From positions 199,001-263,000 of the forward strand of contig NZ_CP016953.1 in NCBI RefSeq assembly GCF_001708305.1: a DNA stretch of 64,000 bases, read 5' to 3'. Position 1 is the stretch's first letter, and each line of letters starts with the position of its first letter. This DNA comes from Streptococcus himalayensis. Lineage in GTDB: Bacteria; Bacillota; Bacilli; Lactobacillales; Streptococcaceae. The notes below the pieces were generated by a model. The model worked only from the letters and a program-made list of their open reading frames with translations, was not told the origin of the DNA and ran no database searches. The position numbers and the translations under genes are program-made. Positions 16,509 to 26,380 of the stretch are shown piece after piece.

Positions 16509-16880
16509 ATGGCACAATCACAAAATAAAACCGTTGAATTTCAGACAACTGGTGTCTCTTACCTCGGAATTGGAGGAAAGGTCGGCAAATTTTTAGTTGG
16601 TGACAAGGCTCTAGAATTCTACGCCGATGCCAATGTGGAAGACTATATCCAAATCCCTTGGGAAAATGTTCTACAAATTGGTGCAAACGTCTCTGGAAAA
16701 ACGGTCAGTCGGCATTTCCAAGTTTTTACAGACAGTGGGAAATTCCTCTTTGCCTCCAAAGATGCTGGTAGCATTCTCAAACATGCTAGAAGCCATATCG
16801 GCAATGAAAAAGTCATCAAATTACCCACTCTTTTGCAAACAATCGGTCACTTTTTTAAAAATCTATTTGCAAAAAAGTGA
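16509..16880 (+). CDS. manO: ManO, DUF956-family protein
   Basis: The 123-residue DUF956 protein is encoded after manLMN in many streptococci and lactococci. Motifs seen are VEFQTTGVSYLGIGGKVGKF and DYIQIPWENVLQIGANVSGK; there is no membrane segment. The role is not established, but constant linkage suggests an accessory function for the mannose PTS. It has its own TATAAT -10 (16474-16479) behind the manN terminator. Its last codons contain the serS promoter. Confidence 0.88.
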   Translation: MAQSQNKTVEFQTTGVSYLGIGGKVGKFLVGDKALEFYADANVEDYIQIPWENVLQIGANVSGKTVSRHFQVFTDSGKFLFASKDAGSILKHARSHIGNEKVIKLPTLLQTIGHFFKNLFAKK

Positions 16881-17076
16881 AAAATCAAGTATAATAATTG
16901 CAACGGATAAGTAGTATCAGGCGTTTTTCAGAAAGTCTGCGGTCGCTGTGAGCAGATAAGCAAGGGATATGAAATTCTACCGTTTCATTTATTTTCATAC
17001 AAAAACAAGTGCACTCATGTGAAGTTGGATGGAACCGTGGCTCTGTCACTCCAACACGTTCATGGGTGTATTTTTT
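16867..17076 (+). promoter_or_regulatory. serS promoter and T-box leader
   Basis: TTGCAA (16867-16872), 17 bp and TATAAT (16890-16895) lie within and just after the end of manO. The transcript would start near 16902 and contains a T-box riboswitch: a stem I with an AGTA element (16911), a hairpin loop carrying TTCTACC (UCU serine triplet, about 16974-16979) and the T-box core TGGAACCG (17029-17036). The terminator pairs CACTCATG...GTTGGA with TCCAAC...CATGGGTG and ends in TTTTTT (17012-17076). Uncharged tRNA-Ser should promote read-through. The base read by the tRNA discriminator is A (TGGA), whereas tRNA-Ser usually has G73, which would call for TGGC. Confidence 0.8.
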
Positions 17077-17090
17077 ATAGGAGGAAGAAC

Positions 17091-18368
17091 ATGTTAGATA
17101 TCAAACGTATTCGTGCCGATTTTGACGGTGTCGCTGCAAAACTTGCAACCCGTGGAGTAGCAACTGAGACCCTCGCTCACATCAAGGAACTCGATGCCAA
17201 ACGCCGTGAGGTCTTGGTCAAGGTAGAGGAGCTAAAAGCTGAACGCAATACCGTATCCGCTGAAATTGCCCAAGCAAAACGCAACAAGGAAAATGCGGAC
17301 GATAAGATTGCAGCTATGCAAACCCTCTCTGCAACGATCAAGGAGCTCGATGCTGAACTCCTTGCCATCGACGAAGAATTGCAAGCCATTCTCGTCATCT
17401 TACCAAATACGCCACATGATAGCGTACCAGTTGGGGCAGATGAAGAAGAAAATGTTGAAGTTCGTCGTTGGGGAACACCACGCGAATTCGACTTTGAACC
17501 AAAAGCTCACTGGGATCTTGGGGAGGACTTGGATATTCTTGACTGGGAGCGTGGAGCTAAGGTAACCGGCGCTCGATTCCTCTTCTACAAGAACCTCGGT
17601 GCTCGCTTGGAACGTGCCCTCTATAACTTCATGCTCGATGAGCATATTGCTGAAGGCTATCAAGAAATCATCACTCCTTACATGGTCAACCATGATTCAA
17701 TGTTTGGCACAGGGCAATATCCAAAATTCAAGGAAGATACCTTTGAACTAGACCAAACCAACTTTGTCCTTATCCCAACAGCGGAAGTGCCGCTTACCAA
17801 CTACTACCGTGATGAAATTTTAGACGGCAAAGACTTGCCTATTTACTTCACCGCTATGAGCCCATCCTTCCGTTCAGAAGCTGGCTCTGCTGGTCGTGAT
17901 ACCCGTGGTTTGATTCGCCTACACCAATTCCATAAAGTTGAAATGGTCAAATTTGCCAAACCAGAAGAATCTTACGAAGAACTAGAAAAAATGACAGCCA
18001 ACGCAGAAAACATCCTTCAAAAATTAGGACTTCCTTACCGTGTTCTTGCTCTTTGCACAGGCGACATGGGCTTCTCCGCTGCGAAGACCTACGATTTAGA
18101 AGTCTGGATTCCTGCTCAAAATACCTACCGTGAAATTTCTAGCTGTTCTAATACAGAAGATTTCCAAGCACGCCGTGCTCAAATCCGCTACCGTGATGAG
18201 GCAGATGGTAAGGTCAAACTCCTTCATACCTTAAACGGTTCAGGACTAGCTGTGGGTCGTACTGTCGCTGCTATTCTTGAAAACTACCAAAACGCAGACG
18301 GCTCTGTGACTATTCCAGAAGTCCTTCGACCATACATGGGTGGCGCAGAAGTCATTGCACCGAAATAA
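17091..18368 (+). CDS. serS: Seryl-tRNA synthetase
   Basis: The 425-residue class II synthetase charges tRNA-Ser. The N-terminal coiled-coil arm (residues 30-105) is rich in K/E/A heptads ([15 protein letters not shown]). Catalytic motif 2 is [17 protein letters not shown] and motif 3 is [20 protein letters not shown] start at 17091, after TAGGAGGAAGAAC, because [11 protein letters not shown] is the family start; the frame is open from 17019 only through the leader. It is preceded by the T-box leader and followed by its own terminator. Confidence 0.97.
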   Translation: MLDIKRIRADFDGVAAKLATRGVATETLAHIKELDAKRREVLVKVEELKAERNTVSAEIAQAKRNKENADDKIAAMQTLSATIKELDAELLAIDEELQAILVILPNTPHDSVPVGADEEENVEVRRWGTPREFDFEPKAHWDLGEDLDILDWERGAKVTGARFLFYKNLGARLERALYNFMLDEHIAEGYQEIITPYMVNHDSMFGTGQYPKFKEDTFELDQTNFVLIPTAEVPLTNYYRDEILDGKDLPIYFTAMSPSFRSEAGSAGRDTRGLIRLHQFHKVEMVKFAKPEESYEELEKMTANAENILQKLGLPYRVLALCTGDMGFSAAKTYDLEVWIPAQNTYREISSCSNTEDFQARRAQIRYRDEADGKVKLLHTLNGSGLAVGRTVAAILENYQNADGSVTIPEVLRPYMGGAEVIAPK

Positions 18369-18382
18369 GACCGTTTATAGAT

Positions 18383-18416
18383 AAAAATAGGTTGAGGCTT
18401 ACTCAATCTATTTTTT
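18383..18416 (+). terminator. serS terminator
   Basis: AAAAATAGGTTGAG and CTCAATCTATTTTT form the stem with a short GCTTA loop, 15 bp after the serS stop. Confidence 0.8.
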
Positions 18417-18453
18417 AGACCAATATGGGCATAGGATATGAACTTTTCATTTA

Positions 18454-18530
18454 ACACTCGGCAAAAATCAAAATCCGACTATGAAACAAAACCACAAGTA
18501 GAACTAGAGTTCAGCAAGGTGAATGATACT
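18454..18530. repeat. Degenerate copy of the RUP-like element
   Basis: ACACTCGGCAAAAATCAAAA, CCGACTATGAAACAAAACC and GAACTAGAGTTCAGCAAGGTGA follow the layout of the element at 38142-38358 (GACTAGGCAACGAAATCGC, GACTAGAGGTT, AAGGTGAG), but with many changes. Confidence 0.4.
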
Positions 18531-18714
18531 CATTAAATTTCAAAAACAGGTCTTTTACATATATCTATTTATCCGTGCTCTAAAATAGAGCAAGTTAGGT
18601 GAATGAAGTTGTGATGCTTTTTCAGTGAATGAAATGAACAGTAATAGAAAAGAGGACATTTATGTCCAAACCACCTAGGAAAGTCTCAAAAACGCTAATT
18701 TTGATTTTTGATAA
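18527..18714. repeat. MITE-like repeat, copy a
   Basis: This ~188-bp copy begins TACTCATTAAATTTCAAAAA and ends GCTAATTTTGATTTTTGATAA. The left end and the inverted right end resemble each other. It abuts copy b directly at 18715. The same family recurs at 37893, 39385, 52505 and (inverted) 57038. Confidence 0.65.
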
Positions 18715-18881
18715 TACTCATTTAATTTCAAAAATAGCATTTTATCTATAAGTAGTCATTTTTTGCTATAAAATAGAGCAGGCTAAGTGGGGCAAATAGG
18801 ATGCTTTTTCAGCAAATGCAATGGATAGTAATAAAAAATAGCAAACTATTTAAGTAAGTTGCAAAAATGCTGACTTTGATT
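18715..18881. repeat. MITE-like repeat, copy b (left part, split by IS66)
   Basis: The copy starts TACTCATTTAATTTCAAAAA and runs to GCTGACTTTGATT, where the IS66 element is inserted. Its right end continues after the element at 21109 with GTTTGATTTTCACTGAGTA (to 21127). Confidence 0.7.
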
Positions 18882-18966
18882 GTAACCGCCCCATAACCAG
18901 GTGTCTATGATATTTTCCACGCCTCTAGTATACTGTTATCAGAAAACAGAACTGGAGGCTATTTTG

Positions 18967-19152
18967 ATGTCACAACCTATTATTCCCTTGAAAACACCAC
19001 AATCTCGTCGATTTCCTCATAAATCCAGAAATGATCTGGTACTGAAAATGGGTATTGGAAAAGTTGAACTAAGCTTGTTCCAATCTCTTCATCAAGAAAC
19101 ACTGGAAACTATTTTAAATAAGGTACTTACTTATGAGCATCCAACTCAGTGA
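18967..19152 (+). CDS. IS66 first small ORF (TnpA-like)
   Basis: The 61-residue protein, starting at ATG 18967 after TGGAGGC, occupies the tnpA position of an IS66 element. It is basic in the first half (TPQSRRFPHKSRNDLVLKMG) and ends in a predicted helix (HQETLETILNKVLTYE). The next gene overlaps it by 20 nt. The assignment is by position; the short sequence has no catalytic motif. Confidence 0.6.
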   Translation: MSQPIIPLKTPQSRRFPHKSRNDLVLKMGIGKVELSLFQSLHQETLETILNKVLTYEHPTQ

Positions 19153-19483
19153 TTTAGGGCAGGTCTATCTGGTTTGCGGCAAAACCGATATGCGTCAAGG
19201 GATTGATTCGCTGGCTTATCTGGTAAAAAGTCAGTTCAACCTTGATCCCTTTTCTAGTCAAGTTTTTCTCTTCTGTGGCGGCCGCAAAGACCGTTTCAAG
19301 GCCCTTTATTGGGATGGACAAGGTTTCTGGTTGCTTTACAAGCGATTTGAAAACGGCAAACTCACTTGGCCTAATGATGAACATGAGGTCAAAGCCCTCA
19401 CTTCCGAGCAAGTAGACTGGCTGATGAAGGGATTTTCGATAAGTCCTAAAATAAAATCTACAAAAAGTCGTGATTTCTATTGA
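19133..19483 (+). CDS. IS66 accessory protein TnpB
   Basis: The 116-residue TnpB (IS66 Orf2 family) shows the typical VYLVCGKTDMRQGIDSLAYL, SQVFLFCGGRKDRFKALYWD and GFWLLYKRFENGKLTWP. It is required for IS66 transposition by an unknown mechanism. It is intact and overlaps tnpA. Confidence 0.88.
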   Translation: MSIQLSDLGQVYLVCGKTDMRQGIDSLAYLVKSQFNLDPFSSQVFLFCGGRKDRFKALYWDGQGFWLLYKRFENGKLTWPNDEHEVKALTSEQVDWLMKGFSISPKIKSTKSRDFY

Positions 19484-19532
19484 AATCATGGCTTTTCTTT
19501 CGGTATAATAAAGAAAAATGGAGGGTGAGACT

Positions 19533-21044
19533 ATGAAAGAGCTATTAGCCATTATTAAACAACAAGCAGCTGTTAACCAACAACTCACAAATGAACTTGC
19601 TCTCCTTCGTGAACAAGTAGCTTATCTGACACAAAAGCTTTATGGCAAGTCATCAGAGAAGGTTGTGTATCAACCTGGTCAGCTCAGCTTATTCGGTGAG
19701 GAAAGCCTACCTGAAGAAGAATCTGACTTGCCCAGGTGATACAGAAACGATTACCTATCAACGCAAGAAAACTAAGGGAGTTCGTCAGGCTGTTTTCAGT
19801 CAGTTTACTCCAGAGATGGTTCATCATGAACTAAAAGGCGAAGACTGCACTTGTCCAGACTGTCACGGTCAGTTGACAGAGATTGGCTCAACCGTCCAAC
19901 GGCAAGAGTTGGTCTTCATCCCTGCACAATTGAAGCGGATTGACCATGTCCAACATGCCTATAAATGTCAAGCATGTAGCCAGAAGAATCTTAACGATAA
20001 GATTATCAAAGCTCCTGTTCCTAAGGCTCCTTTGGCACATAGCCTAGGGTCAGCCTCCATTATTGCCCACACCATTCACCAGAAATTCAATCTCAAGGTC
20101 CCCAACTACCGCCAAGAAGAGGATTGGAACAAGCTTGGCTTGCCAATCACACGGAAGGAAATCGCCAACTGGCACATCAAGTCTAGTCAGTATTATTTCG
20201 AGCCGATTTATGACCTTCTGCACGAGAAATTACTAGAACAACCTGTTCTCCATGCGGATGAGACTTCTTACAGGGTCTTAGAAAGTGATAGCCAGTTGAC
20301 CTTCTACTGGACCTTCTTATCTGGCAAGCATGAAGAACAGGGCATCACTCTTTATCATCACGATAAAGGGCGGAGTGGCTTGGTTGTGAAGGAGTTTCTT
20401 AGAGACTATAATGGCTATGTCCATTGTGACATGTGGTCTGCCTATAGGCAGTTAGAACGAGCTCAGCTAGTTGGTTGTTGGGCTCATGTCAGAAGATCTT
20501 CTTCGAGGCGACGCCTAAAAAGGCAGACAGGACTTCCTTGGGTGCTAAGGGATTAGCCTATTGCGACCGCTTATTTGCTTTGGAGAATGACTGGGTTGAC
20601 CTCTCTACTGAAGAGCGACTACATAAACGCCAGGCAGAGTTAGCCCCTTTGATGGACGAGTTCTTCAACTGGTGCCGCAATCAATCTATTTTACCTGGAT
20701 CAAAACTTGGTCGTGCGATAGAGTATAGCCTTAAGTATGAAGAACTATTCAAGGCAGTTCTTCAAGATGGCCGCTTGGTTCTATCCAATAATGCAGCAGA
20801 ACGCGCTATTAAGTCCTTGGTCATGGGACGGAAAAATTGGTTGTTTTCCCAAAGTTTTGAGGGAGCTAAAGCAACTGCCATTATCCTGAGTTTACTGGAG
20901 ACAGCTAAGAGGCATGGTCTTGATTCAGAGAAATACATCACTTATCTTCTAGACAATCTACCAAACGAGGAGTCACTCGCAAAAAAGGAGATTCTAGAGG
21001 CTTATTTACCGTGGACTGAACGAATTCAGAACAACTGCAAATAG
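19533..21044 (+). pseudogene. IS66 transposase TnpC, broken by two frameshifts
   Basis: Three segments make up one transposase. The first starts at 19533 (after GGAGGG), contains the leucine-rich helix and LYGKSSEKVVYQPGQLSLF, and stops at 19739 after an apparent extra base near 19735. The second, in another frame (about 19737-20500), has the zinc-binding CTCPDCHG..YKCQACSQK, the first catalytic aspartate in VLHADETSYRV and the second in VHCDMWSAYRQL. It shifts again near 20496 at AHVRR. The third (to 21044) contains the catalytic glutamate in LSNNAAERAIKSLVMGRKNW and the C-terminal IS66 domain. The two shifts restore the original frame, so a single read-through product would need two frameshift events. 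Inactive by inference. Confidence 0.88.
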
Positions 21045-21182
21045 AAAAGTTCCAGAGTCAAGCAAGACTTTGGAACTTTTTCAATATACCTCGTTATGGG
21101 GCGGTTACGTTTGATTTTCACTGAGTATAAATATAAAAAATGAGAGCAGGCGAGTTCAATGAAATTACCTGTTCCTCATTTT

Positions 21183-21953
21183 TTAATATTTTCGAAAACG
21201 TGCGTAACGTTGTTCAAGTAATTCGTCCACGGATTGGCTCGACAAATGTTTTAGCTCTTCGATAAGGGCTTGTTGGATATCTGCAAGCAATTCCTGTCTC
21301 TTTAATCCTGTCTCCGAAAAGACACGATCGACAACTGCCATCTCTAGCAGCTCATGGGAAGTGATTTTCATCAATTCTGCGGCTTCCATTGCTCGTCTGC
21401 CATCCTTCCATAAAATCGATGCAAAACCTTCTGGACTTAAAACTGCATAAATGGAATTTTCTAACATCCAAACTCGGTCAGCTACAGCCAGAGCCAAAGC
21501 TCCACCTGAGCCCCCTTCACCAATGATAATAGCAATGATTGGCACCCTCAAATTACTCATTTCAAGAAGATTGCGTGCAATGGCCTCTCCTTGCCCTCGC
21601 TCCTCGGCTCCCACTCCTGGATAGGCTCCAGCAGTATTGATAAAGGTCACAATAGGACGCCCAAACTTCTCAGCCTGCTTCATCAAGCGGAGTGCTTTAC
21701 GATAGCCTTCTGGGTGGGGTTGACCAAAATTTCGTTTTAAATTTTCTTGTAAGTTACGTCCCTTTTGAATGCCGATAATGGTCACCGCTTGCCCATTCAA
21801 CCGAGCAAGACCTCCGATAACTGCACCATCATCGCGAAAAGAGCGATCGCCATGTAATTCCATAAAATCATCAAACAAGAGTTCAGCATAATCCAGAGCT
21901 GTCAAACGAGCCTGATCACGCGCCTCTTTGATAATCCGAGTAATCTTGGTCAT
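21183..21953 (-). CDS. accA: Acetyl-CoA carboxylase carboxyltransferase subunit alpha
   Basis: The 256-residue carboxyltransferase alpha subunit, with AccD, transfers the carboxyl group from biotin to acetyl-CoA to make malonyl-CoA. Motifs: [40 protein letters not shown] and [20 protein letters not shown]. It is shorter than the E. coli protein because, as in other streptococci, the N-terminal helical part is minimal. It is the last gene of the fatty-acid cluster and overlaps accD by 4 nt. Confidence 0.96.
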   Translation of the reverse strand: MTKITRIIKEARDQARLTALDYAELLFDDFMELHGDRSFRDDGAVIGGLARLNGQAVTIIGIQKGRNLQENLKRNFGQPHPEGYRKALRLMKQAEKFGRPIVTFINTAGAYPGVGAEERGQGEAIARNLLEMSNLRVPIIAIIIGEGGSGGALALAVADRVWMLENSIYAVLSPEGFASILWKDGRRAMEAAELMKITSHELLEMAVVDRVFSETGLKRQELLADIQQALIEELKHLSSQSVDELLEQRYARFRKY

Positions 21954-22810
21954 TTTTTACCTCCATGAAAAGCCAGCAAACGGCCGATGGTTTCTCGCAA
22001 TTCTCCACGTTTGACAATGGCATCGACAAAGCCATGTTCCAAGAGAAACTCAGCCTTTTGAAAATCATCTGGTAATTGTTCACGAACCGTAGATTCAATC
22101 ACTCTACGACCTGCAAAGCCAACCAAGGCCTGTGTTTCTGCCAAAATAATATCTCCCTGCATGGCAAAAGAGGCTGTCACGCCGCCAGTCGTCGGATCGG
22201 TTAAAATCGTCAAATAAAACAAACCAGCGTCTGAATGGCGTTTCACAGCAGCTGAAACTTTGGCCATTTGCATCAAACTCATAATCCCTTCTTGCATCCG
22301 AGCACCCCCAGAAGCGGTAAAGAGAGTTACAGGTAATTGTTCTGCTGTCGCAATTTCAAACAAACGAGTGATTTTTTCTCCGACCACAGTACCCATACTG
22401 GCCATGATAAAGTTAGAATCCATAATACCTAGGGCTGTTTTCTGCCCAGCAATCTCGGCAATCCCTGTCAACACTGCCTCATCTAAGCCCGTTTCCTTTT
22501 GAATGGCTGTAATTTTTTCTTGGTAACGAGGAAAGGAAAGAGGATCCTTGGTTTCCAAACCTGTAAACCATTCCTCGAAAGTCCCCTCATCCACCGTCAA
22601 AGCTAATCGCTCATAAGCCGAAATTCGAAAGGTATAGTCGCAATTTGGACAAATTCGCTCACTGCCCAAATCCTTTTGGTAAATGATATGTTTGCAGCTT
22701 GGACACTTGGAAAATAGCTCGTCTGGCACCTCAGGCTTTACTTGAGGACGCCTATTCGAGCGATTGGGATTAATCCGAATATATTTATCCTTTTTAGCAA
22801 ATAAAGCCAT
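21950..22810 (-). CDS. accD: Acetyl-CoA carboxylase carboxyltransferase subunit beta
   Basis: The 286-residue beta subunit has the N-terminal zinc ribbon CPSC..CPNC (residues 35-57) and the crotonase-like core [21 protein letters not shown] place the start at 22810 ([14 protein letters not shown]), preceded by AAGGAGTG, and not at the ATG seven codons upstream. It pairs with AccA in one transcript. Confidence 0.95.
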   Translation of the reverse strand: MALFAKKDKYIRINPNRSNRRPQVKPEVPDELFSKCPSCKHIIYQKDLGSERICPNCDYTFRISAYERLALTVDEGTFEEWFTGLETKDPLSFPRYQEKITAIQKETGLDEAVLTGIAEIAGQKTALGIMDSNFIMASMGTVVGEKITRLFEIATAEQLPVTLFTASGGARMQEGIMSLMQMAKVSAAVKRHSDAGLFYLTILTDPTTGGVTASFAMQGDIILAETQALVGFAGRRVIESTVREQLPDDFQKAEFLLEHGFVDAIVKRGELRETIGRLLAFHGGKK

Positions 22811-22871
22811 TTTCACTCCTTTTTCTATCAATTACTCCCTACATAGACTTGGAAACTATCTATAAATATTT

Positions 22872-24239
22872 CTACTGATCTGCTTGATAATTTGGTAAAA
22901 ATTTCTCCATCAAGAAAGCCGTGTCGTAATCTCCAGTAATCACATTGGGAGAAGAAATCAAGTCTAACTGAAACTCACTATTGGTCACGATACCGTCAAT
23001 TTCTAGCTCATAAAGAGCCCGTTGCATCTTCATCAATGCATCGAAACGATTTTCCCCATGCACGATAATTTTGGCAATCATACTATCATAATACGGCGGA
23101 ATGGTGTAACCAGGATAAACTGCTGAATCCACACGCAGACCTACACCCCCACTTGGCAGATAGAGGTTTGAAATCTTCCCTGGACTTGGTGCGAAGTTAT
23201 GGGCAGGATTTTCCGCATTGATCCGACACTCAATAGCATGGCCCTTTAGAACAATATCCTCTTGGCTAAGTGCTAAGTCCAGCCCTGCTGCAATGCGAAT
23301 CTGCTCTTTTACAATGTCAACACCTGTAACAAATTCGGTTACGGGATGTTCCACCTGCACCCGTGTGTTCATCTCCATAAAGTAGAAATTTCCACTGCTT
23401 TCGTCCAGTAAAAATTCAATCGTGCCTGCATTTTCATAACCGACAAACTGAGCCGCTCGCACAGCTACATCCCCAATCGCCTTGCGCAGACTAGGGCCAA
23501 TCGCCACAGACGGACTTTCTTCCAGCACCTTTTGATTATTGCGCTGAAGGGAGCAATCTCGCTCTCCCAAGTGAATCGTATGCCCCTTTTGATCAGCTAA
23601 AATCTGTACCTCAATATGACGAGCAGGATAAATCACTTTCTCGATATACATAGCTCCGTTTCCAAAGGCAGCCTTGGCTTCACTGGAAGCAGACTCGAAA
23701 GCCTCTTTTAAGTCTGCTTTCTGCTCCACCTTGCGAATGCCCTTACCTCCACCTCCGGCAGCTGCTTTTAGCATAATCGGATAGCCAATAGCATCCGCAA
23801 CCAGCACGGCCTCATCTGCTGTTAAAACTTCGCCTTCTGAGCCTGGGATAACCGGCACACCAGCGGCCATCATTTGCTGCCTAGCATTGATTTTATCCCC
23901 CATCAAGTCCATGACTCGGCCAGACGGTCCAATAAATCGAATGCCAATCTCCTCGCACATGGTTGCAAATTTGGCATTCTCACTTAAAAATCCAAAACCT
24001 GGATGAATGGCTTCTGCCTCTGTCAACACAGCCGCTGACAAAATAGCATTGATATTGAGATAAGAATCCGTAGATTTGGCAGGACCAATACAAATGGCCT
24101 CGTCTGCTAAAAGAGCATGCAGAGCTTCTTTATCAGCCGTTGAATAGACCGCCACGGTACTAATGCCCAGTTCTCTAGCCGCACGGATAATGCGAACAGC
24201 AATTTCCCCTCGATTGGCAATCAAAATTTTACGAAACAT
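22872..24239 (-). CDS. accC: Biotin carboxylase subunit of acetyl-CoA carboxylase
   Basis: The 455-residue biotin carboxylase carboxylates the biotin on AccB with ATP and bicarbonate. The ATP-grasp features are IMLKAAAGGGGKGIRKV and EMNTRVQVEHPVTEFVTG, and the N-terminal domain begins FRKILIANRGEIAVRIIRA. Length is normal. It lies between fabZ and accD. Confidence 0.97.
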   Translation of the reverse strand: MFRKILIANRGEIAVRIIRAARELGISTVAVYSTADKEALHALLADEAICIGPAKSTDSYLNINAILSAAVLTEAEAIHPGFGFLSENAKFATMCEEIGIRFIGPSGRVMDLMGDKINARQQMMAAGVPVIPGSEGEVLTADEAVLVADAIGYPIMLKAAAGGGGKGIRKVEQKADLKEAFESASSEAKAAFGNGAMYIEKVIYPARHIEVQILADQKGHTIHLGERDCSLQRNNQKVLEESPSVAIGPSLRKAIGDVAVRAAQFVGYENAGTIEFLLDESSGNFYFMEMNTRVQVEHPVTEFVTGVDIVKEQIRIAAGLDLALSQEDIVLKGHAIECRINAENPAHNFAPSPGKISNLYLPSGGVGLRVDSAVYPGYTIPPYYDSMIAKIIVHGENRFDALMKMQRALYELEIDGIVTNSEFQLDLISSPNVITGDYDTAFLMEKFLPNYQADQ

Positions 24240-24253
24240 CGAGTATGTCTCCT

Positions 24254-24676
24254 TTATTCTCCCAAGGCAAAGGTCAGAATGCCGCTTGCAGCAAGAACAC
24301 CATCTACCTCTGCCTTAGCCTCTACTACCGCAATTCGTCCACGTCGCTTTACAAAACGAGCAGTCATGATGAGTTGGTCACCTGGAACGACTTGCTTTTT
24401 AAATTTCACCTTGTCCATCCCTGCATAAAAGACTAATTTCCCTTTATTTTCTGGTTTGGACAGCTCCAAAGCACCGGCTGTTTGAGCCAAAGCTTCCATG
24501 ATAAGGACACCTGGCATAACCGGATAGGACGGAAAATGACCACTAAAAAATGGTTCGTTGATGGTCACATTTTTAAGAGCCACAATGGTATCCTCCGTCA
24601 CCTCGAGCACCCGATCCACTAAGAGCATCGGATAGCGGTGGGGAAGAGCGTCTTGAATATCTCGAATATCCATCAT
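24254..24676 (-). CDS. fabZ: 3-hydroxyacyl-ACP dehydratase FabZ
   Basis: The 140-residue hot-dog-fold dehydratase removes water from 3-hydroxyacyl-ACP. The catalytic motif is seen in [24 protein letters not shown] (histidine in GHFP, glutamate in IMEA). The N-terminal [13 protein letters not shown] is typical. It overlaps accB by 4 nt. Streptococci have no FabA, and double-bond formation depends on FabM, encoded at the other end of the cluster. Confidence 0.96.
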   Translation of the reverse strand: MMDIRDIQDALPHRYPMLLVDRVLEVTEDTIVALKNVTINEPFFSGHFPSYPVMPGVLIMEALAQTAGALELSKPENKGKLVFYAGMDKVKFKKQVVPGDQLIMTARFVKRRGRIAVVEAKAEVDGVLAASGILTFALGE

Positions 24677-25137
24677 GCTAAGCGCACCAATCCTTTCCCA
24701 TACTCGACCATCTCTTCGTTTGCCACCAAGATTTCTGTGACTACTCCATCTCTCGGTGCTGGAACTTCGTTCATCACCTTCATAGCTTCGATAATAAGAA
24801 GCGTTTGACCTTTTTGAACCCGATCACCTACTTGGACAAAGGCTGGTTTATCAGGACCTGATGCTAAATATGCCACCCCCACCAAGGGGCTCTCTACCAC
24901 TTCTCCTTCTGGCATCGTCGCTTCTACCTGGCTAGGTGTTGCCTCCACAAGCTCAGAAAGCTCTGAGTTTGTAGCTCCTGATTGAGGTACTGCTACTTTT
25001 TCCACTTCCTGCAGGGGTTGAAGTTTCGTTTCATTTTTTGAAAATGTAAGTTCAAATTCCTCTTGTTTATAAGAAAATTCTCTCAGACTTGACTGGTCAA
25101 ATTGGGCCATCAAATCTTTGATATCATCGATCTTCAT
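24673..25137 (-). CDS. accB: Biotin carboxyl carrier protein
   Basis: The 154-residue BCCP has the biotinylated lysine in [10 protein letters not shown] near residue 120. A Q/E/P/T-rich linker (about 35-80) separates a short N-terminal helix region from the biotinyl domain. It carries CO2 between AccC and AccA-AccD. Stop and start codons of neighbours are adjacent (fabF ends at 25138). Confidence 0.96.
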   Translation of the reverse strand: MKIDDIKDLMAQFDQSSLREFSYKQEEFELTFSKNETKLQPLQEVEKVAVPQSGATNSELSELVEATPSQVEATMPEGEVVESPLVGVAYLASGPDKPAFVQVGDRVQKGQTLLIIEAMKVMNEVPAPRDGVVTEILVANEEMVEYGKGLVRLA

Positions 25138-26370
25138 CTAATCCTCCCAGCGTTTGAAGGCCAGCACAGCATTGTGACCTCCAAAGCCAAATGTATTGGA
25201 AATTGCATACGGAATTTCCTGTGCTTTTCCTTGCCCGTAGATGACATTTGCTTCAATATCATCTGACAAGACCGTTGTTCCTGCTGTCATCGGCACAAAG
25301 CTATGATGAATGGCTTCAATGGTTGCAATAGCTTCTACAGCACCCGCAGCTCCGAGCAAATGACCTGTGAACGACTTCGTTGAGGAAACTGCCACATCTT
25401 TTCCAAGTGCCGCAACAATTGCTTGACTTTCCCCCTTTTCATTGGCAGGCGTTGACGTTCCATGTGCATTCACGTAAGCAACTTGATTAGGAGCCAATTC
25501 TGCTTCCTCAAGAGCCAATCGAATCGCCCGAATTGCTCCTTTTCCTTCTGGATGAGGCGAGGTCATGTGATAGGCATCACAGGTATTGCCATACCCAACA
25601 ATCTCTGCTAAAATCTTAGCCCCACGTGCCTTTGCACTCTCTAAACTTTCCAAGACCAGCATCCCTGCACCTTCTCCCATGACAAAGCCATTTCTCTCCT
25701 TGTCAAAGGGAATCGAAGCTCGTTTTGGATCTTCTGTTGTAGAAAGGGCCGTCAAACTTTGGAAACCAGCAATGGCAAAGGGAGTAATCGTGGCTTCTGC
25801 TCCTCCAACTAACATCACATCCTGAAAACCAAACTTAATCGCTCGGAAGGCTTCTCCGATAGCATCATTTGATGAAGCACAGGCTGTATTGACTGATTTA
25901 CAAATGCCCTCAGCTCCGACCCTCATCGCCACATTGCCTGCTGCCATATTAGGCAAGGCTTTGGGCAAGGTCATCGGTTTTACCCGCTTAGCTCCCTTTT
26001 CATGAAGTCGAATTACTTGCTCTTCAATCTCTTGAATGCCTCCAATGCCAGAGGCTACAATCACCCCAAAACGTTCTTTATCAAGATTTTCCAACTCAAG
26101 ATTGGCATGTTCCACCGCTTCAAGAGAGGCATATAAAGCATACAAGGAGTACCAATCGTATCGGTTGGTATCTTTTTTTACAAAATACTTATCAAAAGGG
26201 AAATCCTTGATTTCAGCCGCATTATGCACGCTGTATTCACTGGTATCAAACTTGGTAATTGGACCAATCCCGATTTTTCCTGCTTCCAGATTTTTCCAAA
26301 ACTCCTCTGGACTGTGTCCAATCGGAGATGTCAGCCCATACCCTGTCACCACAACACGATGTAATTTCAT
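25138..26370 (-). CDS. fabF: 3-oxoacyl-ACP synthase II
   Basis: The 410-residue condensing enzyme elongates acyl-ACP with malonyl-ACP. The active-site cysteine is in KSVNTACASSNDAIGEA, and the two histidines in YVNAHGTSTPANEKGE and STKSFTGHLLGAAGAVE. Length is normal for KAS II. It is co-transcribed with fabG upstream (10 nt) and accB downstream (0 nt). Confidence 0.97.
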   Translation of the reverse strand: MKLHRVVVTGYGLTSPIGHSPEEFWKNLEAGKIGIGPITKFDTSEYSVHNAAEIKDFPFDKYFVKKDTNRYDWYSLYALYASLEAVEHANLELENLDKERFGVIVASGIGGIQEIEEQVIRLHEKGAKRVKPMTLPKALPNMAAGNVAMRVGAEGICKSVNTACASSNDAIGEAFRAIKFGFQDVMLVGGAEATITPFAIAGFQSLTALSTTEDPKRASIPFDKERNGFVMGEGAGMLVLESLESAKARGAKILAEIVGYGNTCDAYHMTSPHPEGKGAIRAIRLALEEAELAPNQVAYVNAHGTSTPANEKGESQAIVAALGKDVAVSSTKSFTGHLLGAAGAVEAIATIEAIHHSFVPMTAGTTVLSDDIEANVIYGQGKAQEIPYAISNTFGFGGHNAVLAFKRWED

Positions 26371-26380
26371 ACAAACTCCT

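Larger units (their letters stand above)
18882..21108 (+). mobile_element. IS66-family insertion sequence, 2,227 bp
   Basis: The element is bounded by perfect 16-bp terminal inverted repeats GTAACCGCCCCATAAC (left) and GTTATGGGGCGGTTAC (right). The flanks CTTTGATT (18874-18881) and GTTTGATT (21109-21116) match at 7 of 8 positions, consistent with the 8-bp target duplication of IS66. It carries the tnpA-tnpB-tnpC arrangement. The tnpC gene has two frameshifts, so this copy is probably dead. A hairpin (about 19457-19494) and a TATAAT (19504-19509) precede tnpC. Confidence 0.9.
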
